This document shows, in pieces, positions 35,934 through 43,812 of a DNA stretch of 64,000 bases (position 1 is the stretch's first letter; each line of letters starts with the position of its first letter). This stretch comes from Nocardia sp. CDC159 (lineage in GTDB: Bacteria; Actinomycetota; Actinomycetes; Mycobacteriales; Mycobacteriaceae). The stretch lies in NCBI RefSeq assembly GCF_023740735.1, contig NZ_JAMRXH010000007.1:248001-312000 (forward strand), given 5' to 3'. The notes beneath the pieces are model-generated. The model saw nothing but the letters and a program-made list of their open reading frames with translations, was not told the origin of the DNA and searched no databases. The translations under genes and the position numbers were made by a program.

Positions 35934-35960
35934 GGGAACACGGCGAAGCCCCGGCATGTT
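35934..35960 (+). promoter_or_regulatory. SigH/SigR-type promoter upstream of sigH
   Basis: GGGAAC at 35934-35939, an 18-base spacer, and GTT at 35958-35960 match the SigR/SigH consensus (GGAAT or GGGAAY, about 18 bases, GTT). Transcription would begin around 35966, about 45 bases before GTG 36011, so the transcript carries the longer reading frame. A second, weaker, housekeeping-like pair (TTCCTG 36056-36061, TAGATT 36081-36086) lies inside the extension and would make a short transcript starting upstream of GTG 36116. Confidence 0.6.
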
Positions 35961-36010
35961 GCATGCCATACGCAGCCCATCCCCCGTGCGACCCCCGAAG
36001 GAGATTGCCG

Positions 36011-36802
36011 GTGACCGTTCTGGTCGACGAACGCCCGGTGGCCCCCGTCACCGGATTCCTGCTGCCCAGCCCGCTCGCGGTAGATTCGAAAGCTACGGCG
36101 ATCGAAGGGATGGGCGTGACGAGCGACGACGATCTGGCCGGAATCGGCGAGCCCGATGATCCGGCCATCGATGACGATTTCGCGGACGACGAACCGGGGG
36201 CACGCAGCAACTCGACCGATGCGGAACTCGCGGCGCGCTTCGAGCGTGACGCGCTTCCGCTGCTGGACCAGCTCTACGGCGCGGCCCTGCGGATGACCCG
36301 CAACCCGGCCGACGCCGAGGATCTGGTGCAGGAGACCTACGCCAAGGCGTTCCAGGGCTTCCGGTCCTTCCGCGAGGGCACCAATCTGCGGGCCTGGCTG
36401 TACCGGATCCTGACCAATACCTACATCAACTCCTACCGCAAGAAGCAGCGCCAGCCCGCGCAGTATCCGACCGACGAGATCACCGACTGGCAGCTGGCCT
36501 CCACGGCCGAGCACAGCTCGACCGGTCTGCGTTCGGCGGAGATGGAGGCGCTCGAGGCGTTGCCCGACGACGACATCAAGGCGGCCCTGCAGTCGCTGCC
36601 GGAGGAATTCCGGATGGCGGTGTACTACGCCGATGTCGAGGGCTTCCCCTACAAGGAGATCGCCGACATCATGGGGACCCCGATCGGTACGGTCATGTCT
36701 CGCCTGCACCGCGGCCGCAAGCAGCTCAAGGGTCTGCTCGCCGATGTGGCGCACGAACGGGGATTCGATCGGAACCGAGCGGGCCAGGAGGTAACTCAGT
36801 GA
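36011..36802 (+). CDS. sigH: ECF sigma factor SigH (long reading frame, two likely starts)
   Basis: ECF sigma factor for thiol-oxidative and heat stress, controlled by the zinc anti-sigma factor encoded next. Region 2 holds FERDALPLLDQLYGAALRMT with NPADAEDLVQETYAKAFQGF and LRAWLYRILTNTYINSYRK; region 4 holds LPEEFRMAVYYADVEGFPYKEIADIM and GTVMSRLHRGRKQ. Two starts are well supported. GTG 36011 has AAGGAG seven bases upstream and gives 263 residues. GTG 36116 has GAAGGG six bases upstream and gives 228, near the 216 of M. tuberculosis SigH. The longer form adds 35 N-terminal residues (MTVLVDERPVAPV...). Streptomyces SigR likewise has an unstable long isoform made from its autoregulated promoter. 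Confidence 0.95.
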   Translation: MTVLVDERPVAPVTGFLLPSPLAVDSKATAIEGMGVTSDDDLAGIGEPDDPAIDDDFADDEPGARSNSTDAELAARFERDALPLLDQLYGAALRMTRNPADAEDLVQETYAKAFQGFRSFREGTNLRAWLYRILTNTYINSYRKKQRQPAQYPTDEITDWQLASTAEHSSTGLRSAEMEALEALPDDDIKAALQSLPEEFRMAVYYADVEGFPYKEIADIMGTPIGTVMSRLHRGRKQLKGLLADVAHERGFDRNRAGQEVTQ

Positions 36803-37086
36803 GCACCGGGGACAAGGATATGGAACTCGACTGCACGGCGGTGCTCGCCGATGTCTGGCTCATGCTCGACGGGGAATGCGACGAGGCGACCCGCGATCGC
36901 CTGCGCCACCATATGGATCACTGCTCGCCGTGCATCGAGGCCTACGGCCTGGAGGAGAAGCTCAAGCGGCTGCTGCACAGCAAGTGCGGCGGCGATCGGG
37001 CCCCCGAGGGTCTGCGCGAGCGGTTGACGCTGGAGATCCGCAAATCGGTGACGATCACCGAGACGATCGAGACCAAAGAGGTCTGA
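36799..37086 (+). CDS. rshA: Zinc-binding anti-sigma factor RshA
   Basis: A 95-residue ZAS-family redox-sensitive anti-sigma factor that sequesters SigH until oxidation releases zinc. The signature HxxxCxxC is His38-x3-Cys42-x2-Cys45 (HMDHCSPC); an earlier Cys27 and Cys12 are also present. The GTG start overlaps the sigH stop (GTGA), ensuring stoichiometric synthesis. A C-terminal Cys (SKCGG) is additional. A strong terminator follows. Confidence 0.95.
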   Translation: MSTGDKDMELDCTAVLADVWLMLDGECDEATRDRLRHHMDHCSPCIEAYGLEEKLKRLLHSKCGGDRAPEGLRERLTLEIRKSVTITETIETKEV

Positions 37087-37100
37087 GCCCGTAGAACGCA

Positions 37101-37138
37101 GAGCGGCACGCCATCGGAGATGGCGTGCCGCTCAGTGC
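37101..37138. terminator. Terminator between rshA and the bL37 gene
   Basis: Perfect 15-base arms at 37101-37115 and 37119-37133 with loop GGA, followed by AGTGCTTTT on the plus strand. It lies between convergent rshA and bL37. Confidence 0.85.
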
Positions 37139-37168
37139 TTTTCAGTGGCGTTCGACGACGCCGACCAC

Positions 37169-37243
37169 TCAAGCGTTGGGACGCTTGCCGTGGTTGGCCG
37201 CGCTCTTGCGGCGGCTGCGCTTCTTACGACCGCGCTTACCCAT
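37169..37243 (-). CDS. Ribosomal protein bL37 (24 residues)
   Basis: A 24-codon gene, too short for ordinary gene finders. It encodes a strongly basic peptide beginning MGKRGRKKRSRRKS and ending ANHGKRPNA. This matches, as I remember it, the 24-residue protein bL37 found in the 50S subunit of Mycobacterium smegmatis, which starts MAKRGRKKRDRK and has the same ending. An AAGGGAG ribosome binding site lies six bases before the ATG. It occupies the gap between rshA and the biotin-carrier gene on the opposite strand. I am confident that it is real because both the peptide and the start context fit. Confidence 0.9.
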   Translation of the reverse strand: MGKRGRKKRSRRKSAANHGKRPNA

Positions 37244-37441
37244 CGGTTTCTCCCTTCTAGCTCCCGGCATGAGAGGTTACAGCCACCACGGCCGTGCTCG
37301 GCAACCGGATGGCGGGCTGGGCGGGCGGGCGGTTACGGGCGGGTATTCCGCTGTCGATCGAACCCCGCGGGGGCCGGTGTGCTTGGCTGTATCGGCAGCG
37401 AATGCAGGGGCACGATAGTGCCGATTCGATGAGAGGGTGCC

Positions 37442-37657
37442 ATGGCCGAGGAAGTTCACGCCGAGATGGTGTCGACCGTCTTCCAGATCGTCGCGCAGGA
37501 GGGTGCGCCGATCCAGGAGGGCGACACCCTGGTGCTGTTGGAGTCGATGAAGATGGAGATTCCGGTTCTCGCCGAGACCAGCGGCACGGTCACCTCGATC
37601 AACGTCAAGCCCGGCGATGTGCTGAAGAAGGGCGATCTGATCGCCGTCATCTCCTGA
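37442..37657 (+). CDS. Biotinylated carrier protein (TB7.3-like)
   Basis: A 71-residue stand-alone biotin/lipoyl-attachment domain. The biotinylation motif ESMKMEIP places biotin on Lys37. The rest (PIQEGDTLVLLESMK and VKPGDVLKKGDLIAVIS) forms the expected two-sheet fold. The M. tuberculosis homologue is Rv3221c (TB7.3), between rshA and pdtaS, as here. Which carboxylase it serves is unknown; none is adjacent. Confidence 0.92.
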   Translation: MAEEVHAEMVSTVFQIVAQEGAPIQEGDTLVLLESMKMEIPVLAETSGTVTSINVKPGDVLKKGDLIAVIS

Positions 37658-37728
37658 TCCCGGCCGGGAGGAAGTGCTCCACCGATGCGTAGGGGAGGAT
37701 GTTCCCATCGGGTTGAGGAGCGTGGTTT

Positions 37729-39243
37729 ATGTCGACACTGAGCGATCTGCTGGCCGAGCACACCGACCTACCGGGTGCGGCCGTGGATCATCTGCAACGC
37801 ATGGTGGGCGATTGGCAGCTGCTGTCGGATCTGTCGTTCGCGGATCTGTCGCTCTGGGTGGGCGCTGGGCCGGTATCGCAGGGGGCCGACGTGGTCTGTG
37901 TGGCTCAGTGCCGCCCGACCACCGCCGCGACCGTGCATCCCGAGGATCTGGTCGGCTCGCTGGCCTCCCGGGAGGAGCATGCGCAGATCTTCGAGGCGCT
38001 GCTGACCGGTGAGATCGTGCGGATCGACTCCGACGTCGAATCCACCGGCGTCTATCACCCCACCCCCGTGCACGCCATCCGCGAGGCGATTCCGGTGCGG
38101 GTCGGCGAGGACGTGATCGCGGTGCTGGCCCGCGATACCGAGGTACAGCGGTCCAAGGTCCGCGGCAGCCTCGAACACGCGTACATGGCCTGCGCCGACG
38201 ATCTGTGTCAGATGATCGCCGACGGCACCTTCCCGACGCTCGAGGATCGCACCGGCTCGCATTCCAGCCCGCGCGCCGGGGACGGGTTCATCCGCCTCGA
38301 CACCGAGGGCACGGTCGTCTACGCCAGCCCCAACGCGCTCTCGGCCTATCACCGGATGGGCCTGCAGAGCGATCTGGCAGCCCAGGACCTGGCCCAGACC
38401 ACCCGCTCACTGATTACCGACCCGTTCGACGCGCAGGAGGTGGTCAGCGATATCCAGGCCGCGCTGGCCGGAAAGTCCGGGCGGCGCATGGAGGTCGAGG
38501 CGCGCGGCGCGACCGTACTGTTGCGCACCATCGTGCTGCGTCCGCACGGCGAGCTGGCCGGGGCCGCGGTGCTGGTCCGCGACGTCACCGAGGTGAAGCG
38601 GCGCGACCGCGCGCTGCTGTCCAAGGACGCCACCATTCGCGAGATCCACCACCGGGTGAAGAACAACCTGCAGACCGTCGCCGCGCTGCTGCGCCTGCAG
38701 GCCCGTCGCACCGAGAACGAGGAGGCGCGCCTGGCGCTCACCGAATCGGTGCGCCGGGTCACCTCGATCGCCTCGGTGCACGAGATGCTGTCCATGTCGG
38801 TGGACGAGGAGGTCGATCTGGACGAGGTGGTCGACCGGCTGCTGCCGATCATGGCCGATGTGGCGACCGTGCACACCGCGCGCATCAAGGTGCGCCGGGC
38901 GGGTTCGCTGGGAGTGTTCTCCGCCGAGCGCGCCACACCGTTGGTGATGGTGCTCACGGAATTGGTGCAGAACGCCATCGAGCACGCGTTCGATCCGGGC
39001 GAAAACGGCACTGTGACAATTCGATCCGAACGTTCGGCACGCTGGCTCGACGTGATCATCAGCGATGACGGCCGGGGTTTGCCCGACGGTTTCAGTTTGG
39101 AAGGTTCGGACCGTTTGGGACTGCAGATCGTAAGAACGCTCGTCACAGCCGAATTGGGCGGTTCGATCGGATTGCATCCGGGCGCGGATGTCGGAACCGA
39201 TGCGGTACTGCGGGTTCCGCTGGGCCGCCGTTCTTCTCGCTGA
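37729..39243 (+). CDS. pdtaS: Sensor histidine kinase PdtaS
   Basis: A 504-residue cytosolic sensor kinase without transmembrane helices, partner of the antiterminator PdtaR, which is encoded elsewhere. An N-terminal GAF domain (about 1-150) is followed by a PAS domain (about 175-290). The HisKA_2-type phosphoacceptor region is KDATIREIHHRVKNNLQTV (His307/His308). The ATPase domain has LTELVQNAIEHAFD, DDGRGLPDGFS and LGLQIVRTLV. The ATG follows GAGGAG. In mycobacteria it senses copper/nitric oxide or cyclic-di-GMP and controls transcripts by RNA antitermination. Confidence 0.94.
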   Translation: MSTLSDLLAEHTDLPGAAVDHLQRMVGDWQLLSDLSFADLSLWVGAGPVSQGADVVCVAQCRPTTAATVHPEDLVGSLASREEHAQIFEALLTGEIVRIDSDVESTGVYHPTPVHAIREAIPVRVGEDVIAVLARDTEVQRSKVRGSLEHAYMACADDLCQMIADGTFPTLEDRTGSHSSPRAGDGFIRLDTEGTVVYASPNALSAYHRMGLQSDLAAQDLAQTTRSLITDPFDAQEVVSDIQAALAGKSGRRMEVEARGATVLLRTIVLRPHGELAGAAVLVRDVTEVKRRDRALLSKDATIREIHHRVKNNLQTVAALLRLQARRTENEEARLALTESVRRVTSIASVHEMLSMSVDEEVDLDEVVDRLLPIMADVATVHTARIKVRRAGSLGVFSAERATPLVMVLTELVQNAIEHAFDPGENGTVTIRSERSARWLDVIISDDGRGLPDGFSLEGSDRLGLQIVRTLVTAELGGSIGLHPGADVGTDAVLRVPLGRRSSR

Positions 39244-39273
39244 GTCCAACTCGGGCGAGTCCGAAAACAATGA

Positions 39274-39300
39274 AGCCCGGCACCTCGCGGGTGCCGGGCT
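39274..39300. terminator. Terminator between pdtaS and whiB1
   Basis: Perfect 11-base arms AGCCCGGCACC (39274-39284) and GGTGCCGGGCT (39290-39300), five-base loop, between convergent genes; GAAAA follows on the plus strand. Confidence 0.8.
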
Positions 39301-39360
39301 GAAAATGCGTTACGCGCCGGGCTGTGCGGCTATCGCGTGGCCGTAACGCCGAGTGCCGTA

Positions 39361-39615
39361 CTAGACGGCACTGCGCGTGCGGGTGCGCGCGTTGCGACGC
39401 TTCAGCGCCCGACGCTCGTCTTCGCTCATACCACCCCAAACGCCGGCGTCCTGTCCCGACTTCAGGGCCCAGGACAGGCACTCGGCGGTCACGGGGCAGC
39501 GGGCGCAGACCAGCTTGGCATCGGCAATCTGCGCGAGCGCGGGACCGCTGTTACCGACTGGGAAGAACAGCTCGGGGTCCTCGTCGCGACAGATGGCCTT
39601 GTGGCGCCAGTCCAT
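39361..39615 (-). CDS. whiB1: Iron-sulfur regulator WhiB1
   Basis: An 84-residue Wbl protein holding a [4Fe-4S] cluster that reacts with nitric oxide and binds the principal sigma factor. Ligands are Cys9, Cys37, Cys40 and Cys46. The GVWGGMSEDERR turn and the basic C-terminus KRRNARTRTRSAV complete the family pattern. The ATG gives the usual 84 residues and is preceded by AAAGGAGCAGAGGA. A CRP-type site lies 88-103 bases upstream; M. tuberculosis whiB1 is known to be CRP-controlled. Confidence 0.96.
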   Translation of the reverse strand: MDWRHKAICRDEDPELFFPVGNSGPALAQIADAKLVCARCPVTAECLSWALKSGQDAGVWGGMSEDERRALKRRNARTRTRSAV

Positions 39616-39702
39616 TCCTCTGCTCCTTTGCTGGGCGCGCTAGGGCGCCTCGGGTTTGTGGTCCGTTCACTTGTGCGACTCGAATGTTTCCGCACGGTTG
39701 CT

Positions 39703-39718
39703 TGTGAATGCTTTCACG
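39703..39718 (-). promoter_or_regulatory. CRP-type binding site upstream of whiB1
   Basis: TGTGA-ATGCTT-TCACG matches the CRP consensus TGTGA-N6-TCACA in 9 of 10 positions. In M. tuberculosis whiB1 is regulated by the cAMP receptor protein Rv3676 through such sites. Confidence 0.65.
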
Positions 39719-39775
39719 AACACCGTAGATGTCAATAGGTTTGTGGTGCACCGTGGGGAAGCTCACGCTGTAAGA

Positions 39776-39789
39776 CCCCTACCTAGGGG
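39776..39789. promoter_or_regulatory. Palindrome in the whiB1 / lipid kinase gap
   Basis: CCCCTA-CC-TAGGGG is a perfect inverted repeat about 60 bases past the end of the lipid kinase gene and far upstream of whiB1. It could be a regulator site or a short hairpin terminator for the kinase gene. Confidence 0.35.
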
Positions 39790-39848
39790 GCCTGCGGAGT
39801 CCTTTGTACTCGCTTGCGCCGGTTTTCGCAGCACAACCGAGATGTTTC

Positions 39849-40829
39849 TCAGTTGTGTCGGCTCGAATCCGGTCGCGGCGCGACCACCTCGAGCACCTCC
39901 GGCACCGCCGTGAATTCCACCACGCTGCGGCGGCCGATGAAGTCGCCGTCAATTTGCAGCCCGATCGGCTCATCGGCCGTGATCCGAACCGACGGTACGT
40001 CGTCGGTTCGAAACAATTTGCGCGCCTTGGGGTTTCCATCCGAGGACAGAAGCTGACGGGCGACCCACAGTGTGGGCAGTACCCGCATGGTCCGCATGGC
40101 AAACACGCCGAGTCCGGTCTCGAATCGGGTGCCGGGGTTGGTGCGCACCGGCCGGGAGTCCAGATACGTCCAGGGGCTGGTGTTGGTCACGAAGGCGTAG
40201 TGCACATCCGTGACCGGTTCGTGATCGGGCAGGTGCAGGGTGACCGCGGGCTCGCGCCGCTTGTTGCGGAAGAACTGCCGCACGGTGGTGCGCAGATACC
40301 GGGCCGGGGTGGCCGGATGGCCGTTGGCCCGGCTGTGGTCGATCGCCTCGCAGACGTCGGCGTCCAAGCCGACGCCCGCGCTGAAGGTGAACCAGCGATC
40401 GTCGGCGATGGCCAGGCCGATGCGCCGGTCGGTGCCCGTCGCCGGGCCGCCCGAGTCCAGCGACATCAGATCGATCAGCTGATTGGTCGCGGCCACCGGA
40501 TCCGGTTCGATGCCCAGCGAGCGGGCGAACACATTGGCCGAACCGCCGGGAATGACGCCGAGGCGGGGAATCCACGCCTGCCCGTCGTCGACCTGCGGCA
40601 GCGGCAGGAAGCCGTTGATGGTCTCGTTGACCGTGCCGTCGCCGCCGTGCACGACGATCAGATCCATCTCGTTGGTGGCGGCCCACTGCGCGAGTTCGGC
40701 CGCGTGCCCGCGGTGCTGGGTGTGCGCGACGATGAGCTGGGTGCGGCTCTCCAGGGCGTGGGCGAGCAGATCGCGAGTGGCCGGTGTGGTCGAGGTGGCA
40801 TTGGGATTCACGATCAGCAGCGTCCGCAC
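39849..40829 (-). CDS. Diacylglycerol/lipid kinase family protein
   Basis: A 326-residue protein of the DAGK/YegS/sphingosine kinase family, which phosphorylates a lipid hydroxyl group with ATP. The nucleotide motif is VHGGDGTVNETINGFLP and the second motif LGVIPGGSANVFARSLG. The C-terminal beta-domain has QIDGDFIGRRSVVEFTAVPE. GTG 40829 (MRTLLIVNPNATS) is the correct start, because the family begins with VNPxAT; the longer open frame upstream overlaps the divergent gene. Position matches M. tuberculosis Rv3218. The lipid substrate is not known. Confidence 0.88.
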   Translation of the reverse strand: MRTLLIVNPNATSTTPATRDLLAHALESRTQLIVAHTQHRGHAAELAQWAATNEMDLIVVHGGDGTVNETINGFLPLPQVDDGQAWIPRLGVIPGGSANVFARSLGIEPDPVAATNQLIDLMSLDSGGPATGTDRRIGLAIADDRWFTFSAGVGLDADVCEAIDHSRANGHPATPARYLRTTVRQFFRNKRREPAVTLHLPDHEPVTDVHYAFVTNTSPWTYLDSRPVRTNPGTRFETGLGVFAMRTMRVLPTLWVARQLLSSDGNPKARKLFRTDDVPSVRITADEPIGLQIDGDFIGRRSVVEFTAVPEVLEVVAPRPDSSRHN

Positions 40830-40894
40830 GGGAGCAGCGTACTGAACATCGACGGGCCTCCCGATCGGCCCGGCGCGGGTCTTAGGCTGGCGGG

Positions 40895-41335
40895 GTGGCG
40901 AAGCAGGACGACGGTGCGGTGAATCGGGACTCGGTCGGATCGAGCGCGGGGGCGACGCCCGCGACGGTGCGCGGCGCCGGGGCGCTGGCGGCACTCGAGG
41001 GACTCGTCGGCGTGATCATCGCGATCGTGCTGGTGGCGCAGGGCGCGCAGGGCAGCGAGACCGCGGCCCAGGCCTACGGCACCGCAGGCTATTTCGCGAT
41101 CCTGGCCGGGGCGGTACTCGCCGCCGGTGTCGGCCTGTACCTCGGCAAGCGCTGGGGCCGGGCCATCGTGGTGCTCGCGCAGATCCTGCTGCTGCCCGTG
41201 GCCTGGTACATGTTCAGCTCGCACCGCCCCGAGCTGGCCGTCCCGGTCGGGCTGGCCGCGCTGGCGACCCTGGTCCTGATCTTCTCCCCGCCCTCGACCC
41301 GTTGGATGGCCAGCCTCTACGACTCGGTCGACTGA
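40895..41335 (+). CDS. Integral membrane protein (Rv3217c-like)
   Basis: A 146-residue membrane protein of unknown function. A polar N-terminus of about 25 residues is followed by four hydrophobic helices (about 29-48, 66-84, 91-108 and 115-130) with a basic LGKRWGRAI loop. TAGGCT at 40883-40888 ends six bases before the GTG, with no ribosome binding site, indicating a leaderless transcript. It is divergent from the lipid kinase gene. Confidence 0.75.
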   Translation: MAKQDDGAVNRDSVGSSAGATPATVRGAGALAALEGLVGVIIAIVLVAQGAQGSETAAQAYGTAGYFAILAGAVLAAGVGLYLGKRWGRAIVVLAQILLLPVAWYMFSSHRPELAVPVGLAALATLVLIFSPPSTRWMASLYDSVD

Positions 41336-41427
41336 GTGCGGGGCGGCCGCCGCCCGTTATCGGACCCTGATTCGCCCGTGGACGGATTTTTGGTCATTCG
41401 TCCATATCGGAAGTCCCGGACGGTGGT

Positions 41428-41904
41428 TCAGGACGCGCCGAGGCGATTCAGGGCCTCGCCGGAGAGGCGATATCCGGTCCACTCGCTCTGCGGCTCCGCG
41501 CCCAGGGACTTGTAGAAGTCGATCGAGGGCGTGTTCCAGTCCAGCACCGACCAGTCCACCCGGCGGTAACCCCGGGCCACGGCCTCGCGGGCCAGCTCCC
41601 GCACCAGCTCCCGGCCCAGCCCCAGGCCGCGCGCCTCGGGCCGGACGTAGAGGTCCTCCAGGTAGATCCCGTGCGTGCCGGTCCAGGTCGAGTAGTTGAG
41701 GAACCAGATCGCGCAGCCGAGCACCGCGTCGTCGGACTCGCGCACCGCGACATGGGCGAAGACGGCGGGCGCGGGGCCGAACAGGGCGGTGTGCAGCTGC
41801 TCGGCGGTCAGCGTGCACTCCTCGCGCGCCTTCTCGTATTCGGCGAGGTCGTGGACGAGTCCGACCATGGCGGGCACATCGGCGGGGGTGGCGCGGTGAA
41901 TCAT
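41428..41904 (-). CDS. GNAT N-acetyltransferase
   Basis: A 158-residue GCN5-related acetyltransferase. The acetyl-CoA loop is RPEARGLGLGRELVREL, the preceding strand has HGIYLEDLYV, and the C-terminal VDWSVLDWNTPSIDFYKSLGA is typical of the diamine/spermine acetyltransferase-like subgroup. The ATG at 41904 overlaps the stop of the upstream phosphatase gene (ATGA). It corresponds to M. tuberculosis Rv3216. Substrate unknown. Confidence 0.88.
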   Translation of the reverse strand: MIHRATPADVPAMVGLVHDLAEYEKAREECTLTAEQLHTALFGPAPAVFAHVAVRESDDAVLGCAIWFLNYSTWTGTHGIYLEDLYVRPEARGLGLGRELVRELAREAVARGYRRVDWSVLDWNTPSIDFYKSLGAEPQSEWTGYRLSGEALNRLGAS

Positions 41905-42509
41905 GAACTGGCTCCGTCGGTTTCGGGGACTAGATTGTGGGCGAGCACCGTGGCGGCCCGATGATCGTGGCCGAGCACGCTGACCGCGCCGGTGGACAGG
42001 AAGAAGCGGCGGCCCTCGCGCACGTCGAATTCGGCCCAGCGGGCGATGAGGACGCGGGAGAAGTGGCCGTGGCCGACCAGCACGACATCGCGCTCGGCGA
42101 GGGCCGACCGCACCGAGGCCAGCACCCGATCGGCGCGGGCCCCGACCTGCTCGGCGGTCTCCCCGCCCGGGGTCGGATGGGTGAACACGGTCCAGCCCGG
42201 CACGCTCTGCTGAATCTGCGGGGTGGTCAGGCCCTCGTAGTCGCCGTAGTCCCACTCCACCAGATCCGCGTCGGGCCGGGGAGCGGGCAGGCCCGCGAGT
42301 TCGGCGGTCTGCACGGCCCGCTGCTTGGGGCTGGTCAGCACCAGCGGATCGCGCAGCGCCAGCCGGTCGAGCACCCGCGCCGCGGCGCGGGCCTGCTCCC
42401 GGCCGAGCGACGTGAGCGGCACATCCGTGCGCCCGGTGTGCTTGCGCGCCTTGGACCACTCGGTCTCACCGTGCCGGAGCAGTACCAGCCGGAACTCCGC
42501 ATCGCCCAT
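41901..42509 (-). CDS. Histidine phosphatase family protein
   Basis: A 202-residue acid phosphatase of the phosphoglycerate-mutase-like family, matching M. tuberculosis Rv3214 in length. The catalytic His lies in VLLRHGETEWS; other pocket residues are in LVEWDYGDYEG and VLVGHGHFSRVLIARW. The ATG at 42509 is favoured; a much longer open frame upstream lies antisense-like over the next gene. It is coupled to the acetyltransferase by a four-base overlap. Confidence 0.9.
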   Translation of the reverse strand: MGDAEFRLVLLRHGETEWSKARKHTGRTDVPLTSLGREQARAAARVLDRLALRDPLVLTSPKQRAVQTAELAGLPAPRPDADLVEWDYGDYEGLTTPQIQQSVPGWTVFTHPTPGGETAEQVGARADRVLASVRSALAERDVVLVGHGHFSRVLIARWAEFDVREGRRFFLSTGAVSVLGHDHRAATVLAHNLVPETDGASS

Positions 42510-42574
42510 ATCTCGATCATGCCCGACGGCGTCCGGGTTTCCGGCAACCGGCGTCCGGCGATCCCGCGGGACCG

Positions 42575-43795
42575 CTAGCCGCCGAGCCCGTAGAGTTGGC
42601 CGCCGCGCAGCTCCAGCAGGGTCGAGCCCACGACCGCCAGGGAGATCGGCTGGCGCTGGTAGTCCGTGCGCCGCAATGGAATCCGGGCAAGCTGCGCACC
42701 GGTCGCCGGATCCAGTACCGCCACCCCGTCGGGCACCGGCATGAGCAGCTGCCCCGCCATCATGGCCGGTCCGCCGAGCGCGTCCGACGCGGTCCACACC
42801 GGATCGAGGGTGCTGGCGTTCAGGGCGATCAGGCTGTTGCCGGTGAAGACGAAGAAGGTCGTGCCGAGCCGGGTGACGGTGGTGGCCTCGGACATCGGCG
42901 CGGTCAGGCGATGCGCGCCGACGAAATTGGCGGCCTGATCGTAGATGGCCAGTTCCGGTAGGGCCGAGGCGTTTCCGGGCAGGTACAGCGCGATCCGGTT
43001 GTCGGTCACCGCGAGCACGCGCGCCCGGTCCGAGACCGCGCCCGGCTCGGTGAGCACGTGCGAGCCGTACTCCTCCGGGATGGAGTTCTCCTTGGGCGAG
43101 GGATTCATCACGGTCAGCCGGTCGGCGGCCTCGTCGGGGCAGCGCTCCAGCACCGCCACCCGCGAGGGGTTGGAGGCGGCCGAGAGCAGAGCGCATCCGC
43201 GCCGCGGCTGGGTCCGCACGTTCATGGGCGCGTCGACGTACCCGTATTCGAGGGTGCGCACCAGGTCGTAGCGCCACACCTCCATGCGCTTCGGGCCGCG
43301 CGCGACGGCATTGCTGCCGTCCACCGAAAGCTCGACCTGCCGGTCCATATAGCTGCTGCGCGCCGAGCGGCGCATGCCGGTATCGGCCGACAGCAGTGTG
43401 GTCTGACTGCAGCCGCGCTGATCGCGATAGGTCGCGATGACGGCGCCGTTCTGGCTCTCCACGCCGCACAGCGGCATATCGCGCCGGTACTTCCACACCT
43501 GCTCGCCGGTCACCGGATCGCGTCCGGTCACCGTGCCGTCGTCGCCGGTGACGGCCACGGCGCCCTCGGCCAGGGCGCGGCGGGCGGCCCCGTCGGGGAC
43601 GTGCCACAGTTCGCGCAGGGCGGTCGGCAGCTGGTCCGCCGGGCGCACCGGGGCGGGCGGATGCGCGGCGGGTTCGGAAACCGTGCCCCGCGCATCGCTG
43701 ATCGACCAGACCACGACCACCGCGATCACCACCAGGACGGCGATCGCGGCGGCGGCGTAGATGTCGGCGCGCGTTCGCCGTTCGGGTGCGAGCAC
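42575..43795 (-). CDS. Membrane-anchored PQQ-type beta-propeller protein (Rv3212-like)
   Basis: A 406-residue protein with one N-terminal transmembrane helix (about 12-32) and a large extracytoplasmic domain. Its repeats, such as VTGRDPVTGEQVWKYRRD, LIALNASTLDPVWTASD and VAVLDPATGAQLARIP, are of the PQQ-binding-like beta-propeller type. It has four or more Cys that could form disulphides. GTG 43795 starts directly before the helix. M. tuberculosis Rv3212 is similar in length and position; the function is unknown. Confidence 0.8.
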   Translation of the reverse strand: MLAPERRTRADIYAAAAIAVLVVIAVVVVWSISDARGTVSEPAAHPPAPVRPADQLPTALRELWHVPDGAARRALAEGAVAVTGDDGTVTGRDPVTGEQVWKYRRDMPLCGVESQNGAVIATYRDQRGCSQTTLLSADTGMRRSARSSYMDRQVELSVDGSNAVARGPKRMEVWRYDLVRTLEYGYVDAPMNVRTQPRRGCALLSAASNPSRVAVLERCPDEAADRLTVMNPSPKENSIPEEYGSHVLTEPGAVSDRARVLAVTDNRIALYLPGNASALPELAIYDQAANFVGAHRLTAPMSEATTVTRLGTTFFVFTGNSLIALNASTLDPVWTASDALGGPAMMAGQLLMPVPDGVAVLDPATGAQLARIPLRRTDYQRQPISLAVVGSTLLELRGGQLYGLGG

Positions 43796-43812
43796 GTCAG
43801 CGAGATTAGTGC

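Noticed and set aside
41905..42459. Upstream extension of the acetyltransferase frame to 343 codons
   Set aside because: The first 185 codons lie out of frame over the histidine phosphatase gene. The acetyltransferase begins at ATG 41904.
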